Assembly: GCA_028871475.1 (NCBI GenBank)
Contig: JAGWMZ010000013.1
Coordinates: forward strand, 54,867 to 118,866
Origin: Sphingomonadales bacterium
GTDB taxonomy: Bacteria > Pseudomonadota > Alphaproteobacteria > Sphingomonadales > Sphingomonadaceae
Length of the DNA: 64,000 nucleotides
Direction of reading: 5' to 3'
Below are positions 1-7,544 of this stretch, in pieces. Both the position numbers and the translations under genes were made by a program. Numbering within the stretch: the first letter of the stretch is position 1; each line of letters opens with the position of its first letter. The notes beneath the pieces are model-generated. The model searched no databases, had not been told where the DNA came from, and saw only the letters and a program-made list of their open reading frames with translations.

Positions 1-530
1 GGGTGGATGCCGCTCACGAAATAGATGAGCCGTCGCACGGGCTTGCCTTCAGCGGCCTTGGCGATCCAGAACTTCTCGAGCGCGCGGCAATAGGGGCAGT
101 CGGGGTCGGTGAATTCAAGAACGCTCGGCGCGTCCTTCGGCCCGATCGCCAGCGCCAGGGCCGGATCGACGAACTTGAGACGCTTCCGTGCGCTCGCTTC
201 CTGGGCGAGCGCCGTCACATTGACACCATTGCGGTCATAGACCGCCGCGAACAGGATGTGTTCGCTCGCCGGTGCATAATAGATGACCCGCCCGCCGGCG
301 ACCGCCTGGTAGATCGTGCCCTTGACCGGGGCCGGCTCGAAATCTTCGAACTGGAGATTGGTGAAGGTCTGATGGAGCTGGCGCTGCGCCGCCTCGGCGG
401 CCTCAGTAAGCATCTTGGCGTCGTCCTTGCCGGTCTCATCGGGGGCGGCGAGCGCGGCGGTGCCGCCGAGCAGCGCCGCGAGCACGCAAGCAATGAACGG
501 GAAGCGCCGCGGCTCAGCGAATTTCGCCAT
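1..530 (-). CDS. DsbC-like periplasmic thiol:disulfide isomerase, partial (C-terminus outside window)
   Basis: 176 codons are readable from the ATG at 530 down to the window edge, so the C-terminus is missing. An N-terminal signal peptide ends near residue 29 (hydrophobic stretch then AALAA). The thioredoxin-fold active site DPDCPYC lies at residues 143-148, with Cys145 and Cys148; a CPYC site is typical of DsbC/thioredoxin-like oxidoreductases. DsbC-family proteins in transfer operons isomerise disulfides of secreted conjugation proteins in the periplasm. The gene overlaps the upstream 98-residue gene by 17 bp and has AGAAGGA 8 nt before its ATG, so the two are probably co-translated. The conjugation role is inferred from context; a housekeeping DsbC-like protein is the alternative. 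Confidence 0.8.
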   Translation of the reverse strand, partial: MAKFAEPRRFPFIACVLAALLGGTAALAAPDETGKDDAKMLTEAAEAAQRQLHQTFTNLQFEDFEPAPVKGTIYQAVAGGRVIYYAPASEHILFAAVYDRNGVNVTALAQEASARKRLKFVDPALALAIGPKDAPSVLEFTDPDCPYCRALEKFWIAKAAEGKPVRRLIYFVSGIH

Positions 531-810
531 GATCGATATCCTTCTGGTTGGTAGGCTGCAGCGCGGCCCGGTCGATGTGGATGCTGGCCCCAAGGGGGAT
601 TGCGCCGCGCGGAATGCCCGACTCTTGCGGACCCCGGGGCGTCTCACAGCGGATAACGAAGCCGCCGTCCGCCTGAACGATGACGAGGTGCGGCCGCGGC
701 TGCGGTTGTTGGGGGACCGGCAGCCGATGCCGGATCGGACGGGCATCCGCATTGCCGGCGGCCATCGCCAAAAGCGCGAAAACCGGTCCGGTAAATCCCC
801 ATCGGCGCAT
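514..810 (-). CDS. Small exported protein, first gene of a leftward (transfer-type) operon
   Basis: 98 residues. The N-terminus is a signal peptide (MRRWG, hydrophobic core, cleavage likely after ADA near residue 23), then a proline/glutamine-rich linker, then a short domain with one cysteine (VIRCETP) and a basic C-terminus. AGGAGG stands 6-7 nt before the ATG, which supports this start. The gene's end overlaps the DsbC-like gene by 17 bp, and no further leftward gene lies upstream, so it probably heads the operon. I do not recognise the family. Small periplasmic proteins near DsbC are common in F-type transfer regions, which fits but does not prove a role in conjugation. Confidence 0.6.
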   Translation of the reverse strand: MRRWGFTGPVFALLAMAAGNADARPIRHRLPVPQQPQPRPHLVIVQADGGFVIRCETPRGPQESGIPRGAIPLGASIHIDRAALQPTNQKDIDHGEIR

Positions 811-1084
811 CGGCCGCCTCCTGCCTGTGATCGGTTGATCCGGGCTCGGAGCATCCTGGATGGAGCGCCGCTGCCGAATGCGTCATGTGGCGGTAGGAAT
901 GGTGTGTTTGACTTCAATTGAGCAAGACGCAGGCCATTGTCTTGGGCTTGGGGTTGCGTCATCGTTCAAAGCGCCAGCGAGTTACGCTTTTGGTTACCAA
1001 TTCATTGTAGATGCGGTTCAGCGATGGACCGGCAGGAGGAATTCGAAGACCACCTCAGCCAGAAAAGAAGGGACGAGTCGCGCA
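811..1084. other. Divergent intergenic region, probable two-way promoter zone
   Basis: About 270 bases separate the leftward exported-protein gene from the rightward hypothetical gene. Both genes read away from it, so it should hold promoters for each. I see no clear -35/-10 pair, riboswitch or strong hairpin. The downstream frame stays open back to 860, so a longer N-terminus for the rightward gene cannot be excluded. Confidence 0.35.
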
Positions 1085-1561
1085 GTGGGAAGGGTATCGA
1101 GAACCTTCAAGCTGAAACTGTCGCCCGCCGGCGTCGAGTTGCTCCTCGACTGTCATTGCCGGCTAGGCCATCTCGTCAATGAACTGCTTCCTTTCGGCAA
1201 TACGCTCTATTGCGCGCTGGTTCATCTTGACCACATCGATACCCGGCTGATCGCCGACGATCTGAAAACCTTGAAGGAATCTGGCTTTCTTGGTGAGCGG
1301 ATCTGTTTTGTCGGTGCTCCCCTCACTCTCACAGACATCACGTCGCGCATCGCCGAAAGACTTGGTTCGGAAGCACAACGCCGAGGACCTGCGGCTTTGA
1401 ACTCACGGCTCTTTATCGTCGCATTGAAGCAATTTCGCCTGGCGCCTTCCGAAGCAATTGTGGCCGCCTATGACGTGATGCTGGAAGAGGCAGGTGATTA
1501 CCTGAAGATTGGCAGGACGCTGCGTACCCGGCGAATGGAGCTGGGTCCGATCGGGCAATAA
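1085..1561 (+). CDS. Hypothetical protein (158 aa)
   Basis: I do not recognise this protein. From the GTG at 1085 it is 158 residues, soluble, with no signal peptide or membrane segment, alternating hydrophobic and charged stretches and a basic C-terminus (RTLRTRRMEL). The frame is open back to 860, but the earlier part reads as unlikely protein (cysteine- and serine-rich, no ribosome site), so the GTG preceded by AAGGGACG is preferred. It lies 95 bp upstream of the XRE regulator in the same direction and may share its transcript. It is probably an accessory gene of the putative integrated element. Confidence 0.45.
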   Translation: MGRVSRTFKLKLSPAGVELLLDCHCRLGHLVNELLPFGNTLYCALVHLDHIDTRLIADDLKTLKESGFLGERICFVGAPLTLTDITSRIAERLGSEAQRRGPAALNSRLFIVALKQFRLAPSEAIVAAYDVMLEEAGDYLKIGRTLRTRRMELGPIGQ

Positions 1562-1656
1562 TGGCCTGAATTCCGATTGACCAATTATGTATCAGACACC
1601 AATTCTTGACTGTCGAGCTGCCGTGGCGGGCAAATTGCTGCAGTCAGGAGTAGGAG

Positions 1657-2070
1657 ATGCCGCAGGAATGCGTGGCATCCGGCCCCGATGCATCAACGCT
1701 TGCCGAGATCAAGCAGATGTCAGGCCGGAGGATCGAAGATGGACGCAGACGCGAGGGTCTTACCCAGTCCAAGCTCGCCAAGCGGGTGGGGCTGGGCGTC
1801 AGCTGGGTCCGCGAAATCGAGTCGGGCAATCCCAGAACCCGGATTGACGATCATCTGCGCTGCTCGGCCGCGCTCAGGATATCGCCCAGCTACATCTTCA
1901 TTCCCCTCCTTTTCATGGCCCATGGCCTGCAGTTCGCGCCCCAGCTCCTGGCTGGTAACCTCTACGAGCTCGAACGCCACTGGCTTCAGTTCATCATCGA
2001 CCAGAACATCGCCGATATGCGCCGCATCCTCTCTGGGGATGGCGGCCCGATCTCCGTCTCCGGCCCATAG
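1657..2070 (+). CDS. XRE-family helix-turn-helix regulator
   Basis: 137 residues. A Cro/cI-type helix-turn-helix spans about residues 15-70: RRREGLTQSKLAKRVGLG is helix 2-turn-helix 3, followed by WVREIESGNPR, the usual helix 4 signature. The C-terminal half (FMAHGLQFAPQLLAGN onward) is unassigned and may be a dimerisation or ligand domain. AGGAGTAGGAG directly before the ATG gives a strong ribosome site. Such regulators commonly control maintenance or transfer of mobile elements. It is the first of several DNA-binding genes in this segment. Targets are unknown; the divergent region at 811-1084 is a reasonable guess. Confidence 0.85.
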   Translation: MPQECVASGPDASTLAEIKQMSGRRIEDGRRREGLTQSKLAKRVGLGVSWVREIESGNPRTRIDDHLRCSAALRISPSYIFIPLLFMAHGLQFAPQLLAGNLYELERHWLQFIIDQNIADMRRILSGDGGPISVSGP

Positions 2071-2237
2071 CTGCACTTTGTGGCATATCGGACCGGAACA
2101 AGAGCAAGATAAAAACAATAATGCGTCGCAATCGCAATTGACTTCTCACCCTCGAGCGGGACAGTCACAAACGAAACGGTCCTGCCTCGTTCAACGCGCC
2201 GGACGTCGTTTCTCCAACCCCATGAGGAGTGATGCGT

Positions 2238-2363
2238 ATGGCGCGCGGTACGCGGCTTGCAGCCAATCGAAATGTCTTGACTCAATCACTGCCGGGACGG
2301 GCTGTTCCGCAGATCGCGCCGCTGAAGAGGGAGCACACCGACGGAGGCATCGGTGGCGCATGA
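2238..2363 (+). CDS. Possible 41-residue leader ORF overlapping the MarR-like gene
   Basis: A short frame starts at an ATG 8 nt after GGAG and ends in a TGA that lies inside the first codons of the MarR-like gene, giving an 11-bp overlap that would couple translation. The product is basic and unlike any family I know. Its third codon positions are only about half G/C, lower than neighbours, so it may be a translated leader or chance. Another ATG lies 6 nt upstream, too close to the ribosome site. Confidence 0.3.
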   Translation: MARGTRLAANRNVLTQSLPGRAVPQIAPLKREHTDGGIGGA

Positions 2364-2838
2364 TGACCCTGAACAAGCCAGCGTCCCAGACGAATCCGAT
2401 GAACTCTTCATGCTCGGTGACGCCGAAGCCACAATGCGGATCGGTGCTGCCGAACCCGATCATGAGGCGCTCGGGCTGCATATCGCCAACTGGTGGCTCA
2501 AGGCACGGCGGCTTCGCGAGAACATGTTCGGCTCCGCATTGTTCGCCGACCCGGCCTGGGATATTCTGCTCGACCTCTATACGGCGCGGGCCAGGGGGGA
2601 ACGGGTCCAGATCACCAGCCTTTCGCTCGCAGCTCGTGTACCACATAGCACGGCGATCCGTTGGGCGCGGATCATGACGCGCCATGGGCTGCTGGTCCGC
2701 GAAAAGGACCCGAAGGATGGCCGCAGGGTCCATGTGACCCTGAGCGAAGAGACCTGGGCCATGATGAAGGACTATCTGGAACGGCTCAGCCGCGATCCCG
2801 CCACGCGAGCGCCGCCTTTTCTGGGCGCCGAGCGATGA
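2353..2838 (+). CDS. MarR-like winged-helix regulator
   Basis: 161 residues. The first 55 are acidic and not assigned. Residues about 65-140 form a winged helix of MarR type: FADPAWDILLDLY is the first helix, then LAARVPHSTAIRWARIM is the recognition helix and DPKDGRRVHVTLSEE the wing. The start is a GTG with GGAGG 6 nt upstream. MarR proteins bind palindromic operators as dimers, often repressing their own or neighbouring genes. No effector can be told from sequence. It overlaps a possible leader ORF and sits between the XRE and MucR-type genes. Confidence 0.8.
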   Translation: MAHDDPEQASVPDESDELFMLGDAEATMRIGAAEPDHEALGLHIANWWLKARRLRENMFGSALFADPAWDILLDLYTARARGERVQITSLSLAARVPHSTAIRWARIMTRHGLLVREKDPKDGRRVHVTLSEETWAMMKDYLERLSRDPATRAPPFLGAER

Positions 2839-2960
2839 TGGCAGTTGCTCTGTGGCATCACGATTGTGGGCAACCGGGTAACAGCCTTTCCTTGCAACAT
2901 ACGGAGCGTTAGATCGTCAGCAGGCGACAAATGTTGTCATAAACATGGATTGGGGGCCGA

Positions 2961-3452
2961 ATGGACAAGCAGCCTGACGCAGCACTGAATCTCACCGAGC
3001 TGACTGCCGATATCGTCGCGGCCCATGTATCGCACAATAACGTGCCGATTTCCGATCTGTCGGTACTGATCACCAGTGTTCACACGGCGCTAGCCGGACT
3101 GGGAGGAACTCCCGGTGAACATGCCGCAGCAGCACAAGAGCCGGCGGTAGCGATCAAGCGTTCTGTGAAGCCGGATCACATCGTCTGCCTTGAGGACGGA
3201 AAGAAGCTCAAGATGCTGAAGCGGCATCTGATGACCCATTACCAGATGACACCAGACGCTTACCGCGTGAAGTGGAATTTGCCCGCCGACTATCCGATGG
3301 TTGCGCCGGATTATGCTGAGAAGCGGCGCGCGCTAGCCAAAAAGATCGGCCTGGGCCGTAAGCCGGGCAGCAAGGTTGCGCCGAAACCGGCATCCACAGC
3401 CCCGAAAAAGGCTGGTCGGCCGCGCAAGAAGCTGTCCGTCGCTATCCCCTGA
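2961..3452 (+). CDS. MucR/Ros-family zinc-finger transcriptional regulator
   Basis: 163 residues. The Ros/MucR core is clear at about residues 70-135: VCLEDGKKLKMLKRHL, then THYQMTPDAYRVKWNLP and DYPMVAPDYAEKRRALAKK. In the family this forms the prokaryotic Cys/Asp-His-His zinc finger; here the metal ligands would be the Cys and Asp of CLED and the two following histidines. The C-terminus adds a lysine/proline-rich AT-hook-like tail (KKAGRPRKK). MucR proteins act as H-NS-like silencers of AT-rich or acquired DNA in alphaproteobacteria. It is followed closely by an HU gene, so the pair may shape the chromatin of this element. Confidence 0.9.
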   Translation: MDKQPDAALNLTELTADIVAAHVSHNNVPISDLSVLITSVHTALAGLGGTPGEHAAAAQEPAVAIKRSVKPDHIVCLEDGKKLKMLKRHLMTHYQMTPDAYRVKWNLPADYPMVAPDYAEKRRALAKKIGLGRKPGSKVAPKPASTAPKKAGRPRKKLSVAIP

Positions 3453-3509
3453 ACTTCACTGCACGGCGCTCATCACTGCGCGCCAAATTTCCCGATCCCA
3501 GGAGACACT

Positions 3510-3788
3510 ATGATGAATAATGCCGAACTCACCGAGCTGGTTGCCGCCACCAACGATCTGACCAAGGTCGATGCGAAGAAAATCGTCGACTCCGTGTTCG
3601 GCGCCATCGCCGATGCGGCAGCCAAGGGTGACGAGATTTCGCTCGCCGGGTTCGGAAAGTTCAAGGTGAAAAACACGCCTGCCCGCGAGGGCCGCAGCCC
3701 TGCGACCGGCGAAACGATCAAGATCGCGGCTTCCCGGAAATTGACCTTCTCGGTGGCGAAGGCGGTCAAAGACAAATTGAATGGGTAA
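3510..3788 (+). CDS. HU-family histone-like DNA-binding protein
   Basis: 92 residues, the usual HU length. It matches the family throughout: N-terminal helices (AELTELVAATNDLTK), SLAGFGKFKVKNTPAREGR before the arm, and GRSPATGETIKIAASR as the DNA-inserting beta arm. AGGAGA stands before ATGATG. HU bends and coats DNA and helps recombination. This copy lies among element-type regulators rather than in a lon-hupB context, so it is probably an accessory HU carried by the element, possibly assisting site-specific recombination. Confidence 0.93.
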   Translation: MMNNAELTELVAATNDLTKVDAKKIVDSVFGAIADAAAKGDEISLAGFGKFKVKNTPAREGRSPATGETIKIAASRKLTFSVAKAVKDKLNG

Positions 3789-4001
3789 CGTGACGACTCA
3801 TTTGGTGCCGTTCTGAACTTCACCACAATTCTGTCGTACCGAGGTGGCGCACGGCCGTGCGCCACATCAAACGCGAAATACTCATAAATCTGGCTCGTTG
3901 AGCCCGGAAATTAAACTCCGATAGCAATGGTCATCCAGACGCGATAACGTCGCGCCGCTTCATGCCATCTTTCATTGGGCCTTGGCCTAAAAGGAAGATT
4001 C

Positions 4002-4187
4002 GTGGCCACCAACGCAAAATATCCGATGACGGTCCGCATCCCGGATGCCGTCAGCTTGACGGGTATCAGTCGCTCAACTCTGTACGTCATGATTCGAACT
4101 CACCAGATCGAAACGGTGAAGGTCGGCAGGTCGCGATACATCGTCGTCGCTAGCCTTGAGCGTTTCATCGATGCGAATCGTGCCTGA
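4002..4187 (+). CDS. AlpA/excisionase-type small helix-turn-helix protein
   Basis: 61 residues from a GTG preceded by AAGGAAG; an upstream TTG at 3975 is less likely. A MerR-like winged helix is readable: RIPDAVSLTGISRSTLYVMI is the helix-turn-helix and VKVGRSRYIVVASLERFID the wing and following helix. AlpA and excisionase proteins of this size activate integrases or direct excision of integrated elements. It lies about 2 kb from the tRNA-Lys gene, but no integrase gene is beside it. A general HTH_17 binding protein is the alternative. Confidence 0.75.
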   Translation: MATNAKYPMTVRIPDAVSLTGISRSTLYVMIRTHQIETVKVGRSRYIVVASLERFIDANRA

Positions 4188-4217
4188 TCCAGTCTGTGAT
4201 AACGCTCGTGGAGACCA

Positions 4218-4237
4218 GGCCCCTCGACCGAGGGGTT
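4218..4237. terminator. Short hairpin between convergent genes
   Basis: CCCCTC, a GACC loop and GAGGGG form a 6-bp GC stem (two G-T pairs extend it) between the ends of the AlpA-like gene and the aquaporin gene. No T-run follows on either strand, so any terminator function is weak or factor-assisted. Confidence 0.35.
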
Positions 4238-4256
4238 GCCACTGCCATCCGAACGG

Positions 4257-4952
4257 TCAGTCCACGGCGGGGGCGATCACCGAGCGATAGATGACCCCGC
4301 CCAGGACTCCGCCGATGATTGGCGCCACCCAGAAGGCCCAGAGTTGCTGCAAGGCGATCCCGCCTTCGAGAAGCGCTGGGTCAGTACTGCGTGCCGGATT
4401 GACCGAGGTGTTCGTCACCGGGATCGAAATCAGATGGATCAGCGTTAACCCTAGACCGATCGCGATAGGAGCAAAGCCTGCCGGCGCCCGCTTATCGGTT
4501 GAACCCATGATGATGATCAGGAAGAAGGCCGTCAGCAGAATCTCGATGATCAGCGCCGCCTGCAAGCTGTAGCCGCCCGGCGAGTGCGCACCGAAACCGT
4601 TGCTGGCAAGGCCTCCGGTGTAACCGGACTTTCCGCTGGCAACCGCGAAAAGAACGGCAGCCGCGAGAATGGCACCAATCACTTGCGCGATGACATAGGG
4701 AATGATCTTACCTGCCTCGAAACGGCCACCCGCCCAGAGGCCTACTGTCACGGCGGGGTTGAAATGGCCGCCCGAAACATGCCCCACCGCATAGGCCATC
4801 GTCAGCACCGTCAGGCCGAACGCAAGTGCCACACCCGTAAAGCCGATACCCAACTGGGGAAAAGCCGCAGCCAGCACTGCGCTGCCACAGCCGCCGAAAA
4901 CCAACCAGAACGTACCGAAAGCTTCCGCGAAAAGGGCGTTTGAACCTTTCAT
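4257..4952 (-). CDS. aqpZ: Aquaporin Z-type water channel
   Basis: 231 residues from the ATG at 4952, with AGGAGGATAG just upstream; a longer frame lacks support. Six membrane segments and two re-entrant half-helices are readable. The two NPA boxes are HFNPAVTVG (about residue 62) and SVNPARSTD (about residue 184). The usual AqpZ context [23 protein letters not shown] is split around the second box. Aquaporins pass water through the inner membrane. The residue after NPARST is Asp where small residues are commoner. It is divergent from the glutathione-transferase-like gene and convergent with the AlpA-like gene. Whether it belongs to the element is unclear. Confidence 0.93.
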   Translation of the reverse strand: MKGSNALFAEAFGTFWLVFGGCGSAVLAAAFPQLGIGFTGVALAFGLTVLTMAYAVGHVSGGHFNPAVTVGLWAGGRFEAGKIIPYVIAQVIGAILAAAVLFAVASGKSGYTGGLASNGFGAHSPGGYSLQAALIIEILLTAFFLIIIMGSTDKRAPAGFAPIAIGLGLTLIHLISIPVTNTSVNPARSTDPALLEGGIALQQLWAFWVAPIIGGVLGGVIYRSVIAPAVD

Positions 4953-5083
4953 TCTATCCTCCTGTTGTCGCTTGCCTCGCTGGGTGAAAGTTGATCCCAA
5001 AGCAGCAGCGGGTAAAGTCGTATTTGGCGCGGACTGCACCCTCGGCCCCAACGTCGGGCGCTGGGGTAAAAAGGACTTGTCCA

Positions 5084-5839
5084 ATGACTGACGCCTCCGG
5101 GGCGGAAAATGAGGACTGCCGCCCACTCCTCCTGACCTTGCCGCCTTCCCACTATTGCGAGCGGGCACGCTGGGCGCTCGACCTGCAGGGGATTGTCTAT
5201 GATGAGGAGCGTCTGGCGCCTGGTACTCATCTGCTGCGCGTCAAGCGGTTAGGCGCCGAAGCCACCTCGCTTCCCTTGCTCCTGCTTGAAGACGGGTCGC
5301 TATGCCAGGGGAGCGACCGAATTTTAGACTGGGTGGGATTGCCGGGCGGCGACCCAGAGATTGAGCGGCGGCTTGAGCAGGAGACGGCGCCGCTCATTCG
5401 CCAGTGCCTCTATGCTGGACTGCTGTCCGATCCACGATCAGGTATTCGCGACGTGCTGCTTCGCGGCACAAGTAAGCGCGATGCGACAATCGGGCGGCTG
5501 ACCTGGCCGCTGTTACGGCGTATCATGGCCGCAGGCATGAATGCGCGGCCGCGTCTCCTGCCAGACCTGATCGCGCAAGTGGAGCACGAACTCGACTGGT
5601 TCGACCGATTGCTCGCCGAGCGCGGCGCTCACCTGGCCGGCCGAGAGTTTGGTCGCGCCGACCTCACTGCCGCCAGTCTGCTTGCGCCCGTCGCCTTACC
5701 GCAGGTGGAGCCTGTGAAGAGCCTCTCCGCAGGAATTCGTTGGCCGCGTTCGCTTGCCCCGTTCCTTGCGAGATGGTCGGATCGGCCAAGTTTGAAATGG
5801 GTTCGCCATGTATATGAGGCGCACCGAGTGCCGCTGTAG
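5084..5839 (+). CDS. Glutathione S-transferase-like protein
   Basis: 251 residues from an ATG with AAGGA about 9 nt upstream. The N-terminus is thioredoxin-like: [20 protein letters not shown] resembles the GST glutathione-site helix with its S-x-x-C/S-E-R-A pattern. [21 protein letters not shown] matches the cis-proline and E/QS motif of the family. The rest is helical and ends in a GST-C-like region ([18 protein letters not shown]). Such proteins conjugate glutathione or act as reductases; the substrate is unknown. It stands alone, divergent from aqpZ, near the tRNA end of the putative element. Confidence 0.75.
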   Translation: MTDASGAENEDCRPLLLTLPPSHYCERARWALDLQGIVYDEERLAPGTHLLRVKRLGAEATSLPLLLLEDGSLCQGSDRILDWVGLPGGDPEIERRLEQETAPLIRQCLYAGLLSDPRSGIRDVLLRGTSKRDATIGRLTWPLLRRIMAAGMNARPRLLPDLIAQVEHELDWFDRLLAERGAHLAGREFGRADLTAASLLAPVALPQVEPVKSLSAGIRWPRSLAPFLARWSDRPSLKWVRHVYEAHRVPL

Positions 5840-6019
5840 CGCTCGCCCATCGAGCATGGCCAATGTCCTCGACGGGGCGCTACCCTAAGTTCTAACAGCG
5901 ACACCGCCCGCGTACCAATTCCCTTGCAAGCTGCTCACCTCCTCGGCGATTCAAAACTCACGTCGACGGGAAGGAAAGGGAGGAGGTATGGTGCGGCCTT
6001 AACCGAAGAAGGAGGTGCT

Positions 6020-6154
6020 ATGACATGGCTTGCTTCTCTCGAGGCGCTCGTGATTCGGGTCGGTCGGCCGATGGAGCACGAAACCAAATGTCCTGAAGCG
6101 ATGGAGGGAAGGAAGTGTGGTGCAACCTATACGCAACCTAATTTCGAAAACTAG
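6020..6154 (+). CDS. Possible 44-residue small ORF with a strong ribosome site
   Basis: AAGAAGGAGGTGCT directly precedes the ATG, one of the strongest ribosome sites in the window. The product has two cysteines and no signal peptide, and I know no family for it. Thirty bases upstream a second strong site (AGGAGGT at 5981-5987) leads to a four-codon frame, ATG-GTG-CGG-CCT-TAA at 5988-6002, which ends just before this ribosome site. The stop codon overlaps an inverted repeat. This 378-bp stretch (5840-6217) has no other gene. Confidence 0.35.
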   Translation: MTWLASLEALVIRVGRPMEHETKCPEAMEGRKCGATYTQPNFEN

Positions 6155-6159
6155 GTTGC
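6122..6159. repeat. GCAACCTA repeats, two direct and one inverted
   Basis: GCAACCTA occurs at 6122-6129 and 6133-6140, and its reverse complement TAGGTTGC at 6152-6159. The last two can pair as an 8-bp stem with an 11-nt loop. The cluster lies about 60 bp from the tRNA-Lys 3' end. Possible roles are arm-type sites for a recombinase, an operator, or a weak terminator of the small ORF. Confidence 0.55.
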
Positions 6160-6217
6160 AGGGCGACCGAAATTGATGTGATCACCCTCGTAAGTTGTTG
6201 TTTTTATAAGGAGAAAG

Positions 6218-6293
<76 letters not shown>

Positions 6294-6419
6294 ATTCCGT
6301 CACCATCTGGGCCAGTGCGTTTCCGCCTGCGCCCCGGTAGGGAGCGCCCCCTTTAGCGGCAGATTTTTTCTCCGCAAGCGATTCGTGACAAAAAAATGCA
6401 GATCGCTGAAAATAGGCTC

Positions 6420-7544
6420 TCAGTTCAGCGAGGTACTGTTCCGGCTCCACCGTTCGATGGCCATCAGCGTGCCAACGCAGATCATGTTGGTCATCATCGA
6501 GGAGCCGCCGTGGCTCATGAAGGGCAGGGGAATGCCGACGACCGGCGCCAGCCCCATCACCATCATCATGTTGATCGCCACATAGAAGAACATGGTGGCG
6601 GTTATCCCCGCAGCCAGCAGTTGCGAGAAACGATCCGGCGCGCGCCGCGACACGCCCATGCCCCAGCGGAACAGCACGATGAAAAAGATGAAGAGGACGA
6701 AGAGGCCGCCGATCATGCCCCATTCCTCGCTCATCGTGGCGAAGACGAAGTCGGTGTGCTTTTCGGGCAGATATTCCAGATGGCTTTGCGAGCCGTTCAT
6801 AAAACCCTTGCCGAAAAAACCGCCCGAACCGATGGCGATCTTCGACTGGGTGATGTGATAGCCCGAACCCAGCATGTCGCTTTCCGGGTCGAGGAACACC
6901 AGAACCCGTTTGCGCTGATAGTCATGCAGGGCAAAGAAGAAGGCGAGCGGGGCCGCCACCGCGCCTGCCGCGCCGCCGGCCATGAACCACCACATCGGTA
7001 CGCCGGCCATGAAGATCACCACCACCGCGCCAAAGCAGATGGCCAGCGCCGTGCCAAGATCGGGCTGGAGGATGACGAGCGCGGCTGGCACCGCCAGCAA
7101 CATGCCCGGTGGGATCAGCGCGCGCCAGGTCCGCGTCATGCTGGGCGGCAGGTTGGCGAAGAAATGCGCCATGGCCAGCACGATGACCGGCTTCATCAGC
7201 TCCGATGGCTGCAAATTCATGAAGCCGATGTTGAGCCAGCGCTGCGACCCGCCACCGATCTTGCCCACCGCTTCCACCAGCACCAGCAAAACCACCAGCA
7301 CGCCATAGAAAGGATAGGCCATCTGGCGGAAACGCTCACGCGGCACGCGCGATACGGCAATGGCCAGCGCCAGGAACAGCGCGAAATGCACCATATGCAC
7401 CAGCGCCCAGGGCATCATCTTGCCCCCCGCCGCCGAATAGAGCACGGCCGAGCCGAACAGCGTGAGCAGGCCGAGTGCGCTCAAAATCTTCCAGGGAAGC
7501 TGGCGCAGCGGCTCGGGAATGATGGATCGGCTGGTCAGGTTCAT
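6420..7544 (-). CDS. rodA: Rod-shape SEDS glycosyltransferase RodA
   Basis: 374 residues, multi-pass. RodA polymerises lipid II glycan strands in the elongasome with PBP2. SEDS hallmarks are present: SQRWLNIGFMNLQPSELMK early in the protein, LQPDLGTALAI, and the C-terminal GIPLPFMSHGGSSMMTNM. It overlaps the end of mrdA by 4 bp and is the last gene of the mreB-mreC-mreD-mrdA-rodA operon. The tRNA-Lys gene follows downstream on the same strand. Length and motif order are normal. Confidence 0.97.
   Translation of the reverse strand: MNLTSRSIIPEPLRQLPWKILSALGLLTLFGSAVLYSAAGGKMMPWALVHMVHFALFLALAIAVSRVPRERFRQMAYPFYGVLVVLLVLVEAVGKIGGGSQRWLNIGFMNLQPSELMKPVIVLAMAHFFANLPPSMTRTWRALIPPGMLLAVPAALVILQPDLGTALAICFGAVVVIFMAGVPMWWFMAGGAAGAVAAPLAFFFALHDYQRKRVLVFLDPESDMLGSGYHITQSKIAIGSGGFFGKGFMNGSQSHLEYLPEKHTDFVFATMSEEWGMIGGLFVLFIFFIVLFRWGMGVSRRAPDRFSQLLAAGITATMFFYVAINMMMVMGLAPVVGIPLPFMSHGGSSMMTNMICVGTLMAIERWSRNSTSLN

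Noticed and set aside
860..1084. Longer N-terminus for the hypothetical gene ending at 1561
   Set aside because: The frame is open but the translated stretch looks non-coding and no ribosome site precedes the ATG at 860; GTG at 1085 is better supported.
4257..4952. Asp after the second NPA box of AqpZ as a functional defect
   Set aside because: The NPA boxes and the arginine after the second one are intact, and this position varies in the family (E. coli has Ala).
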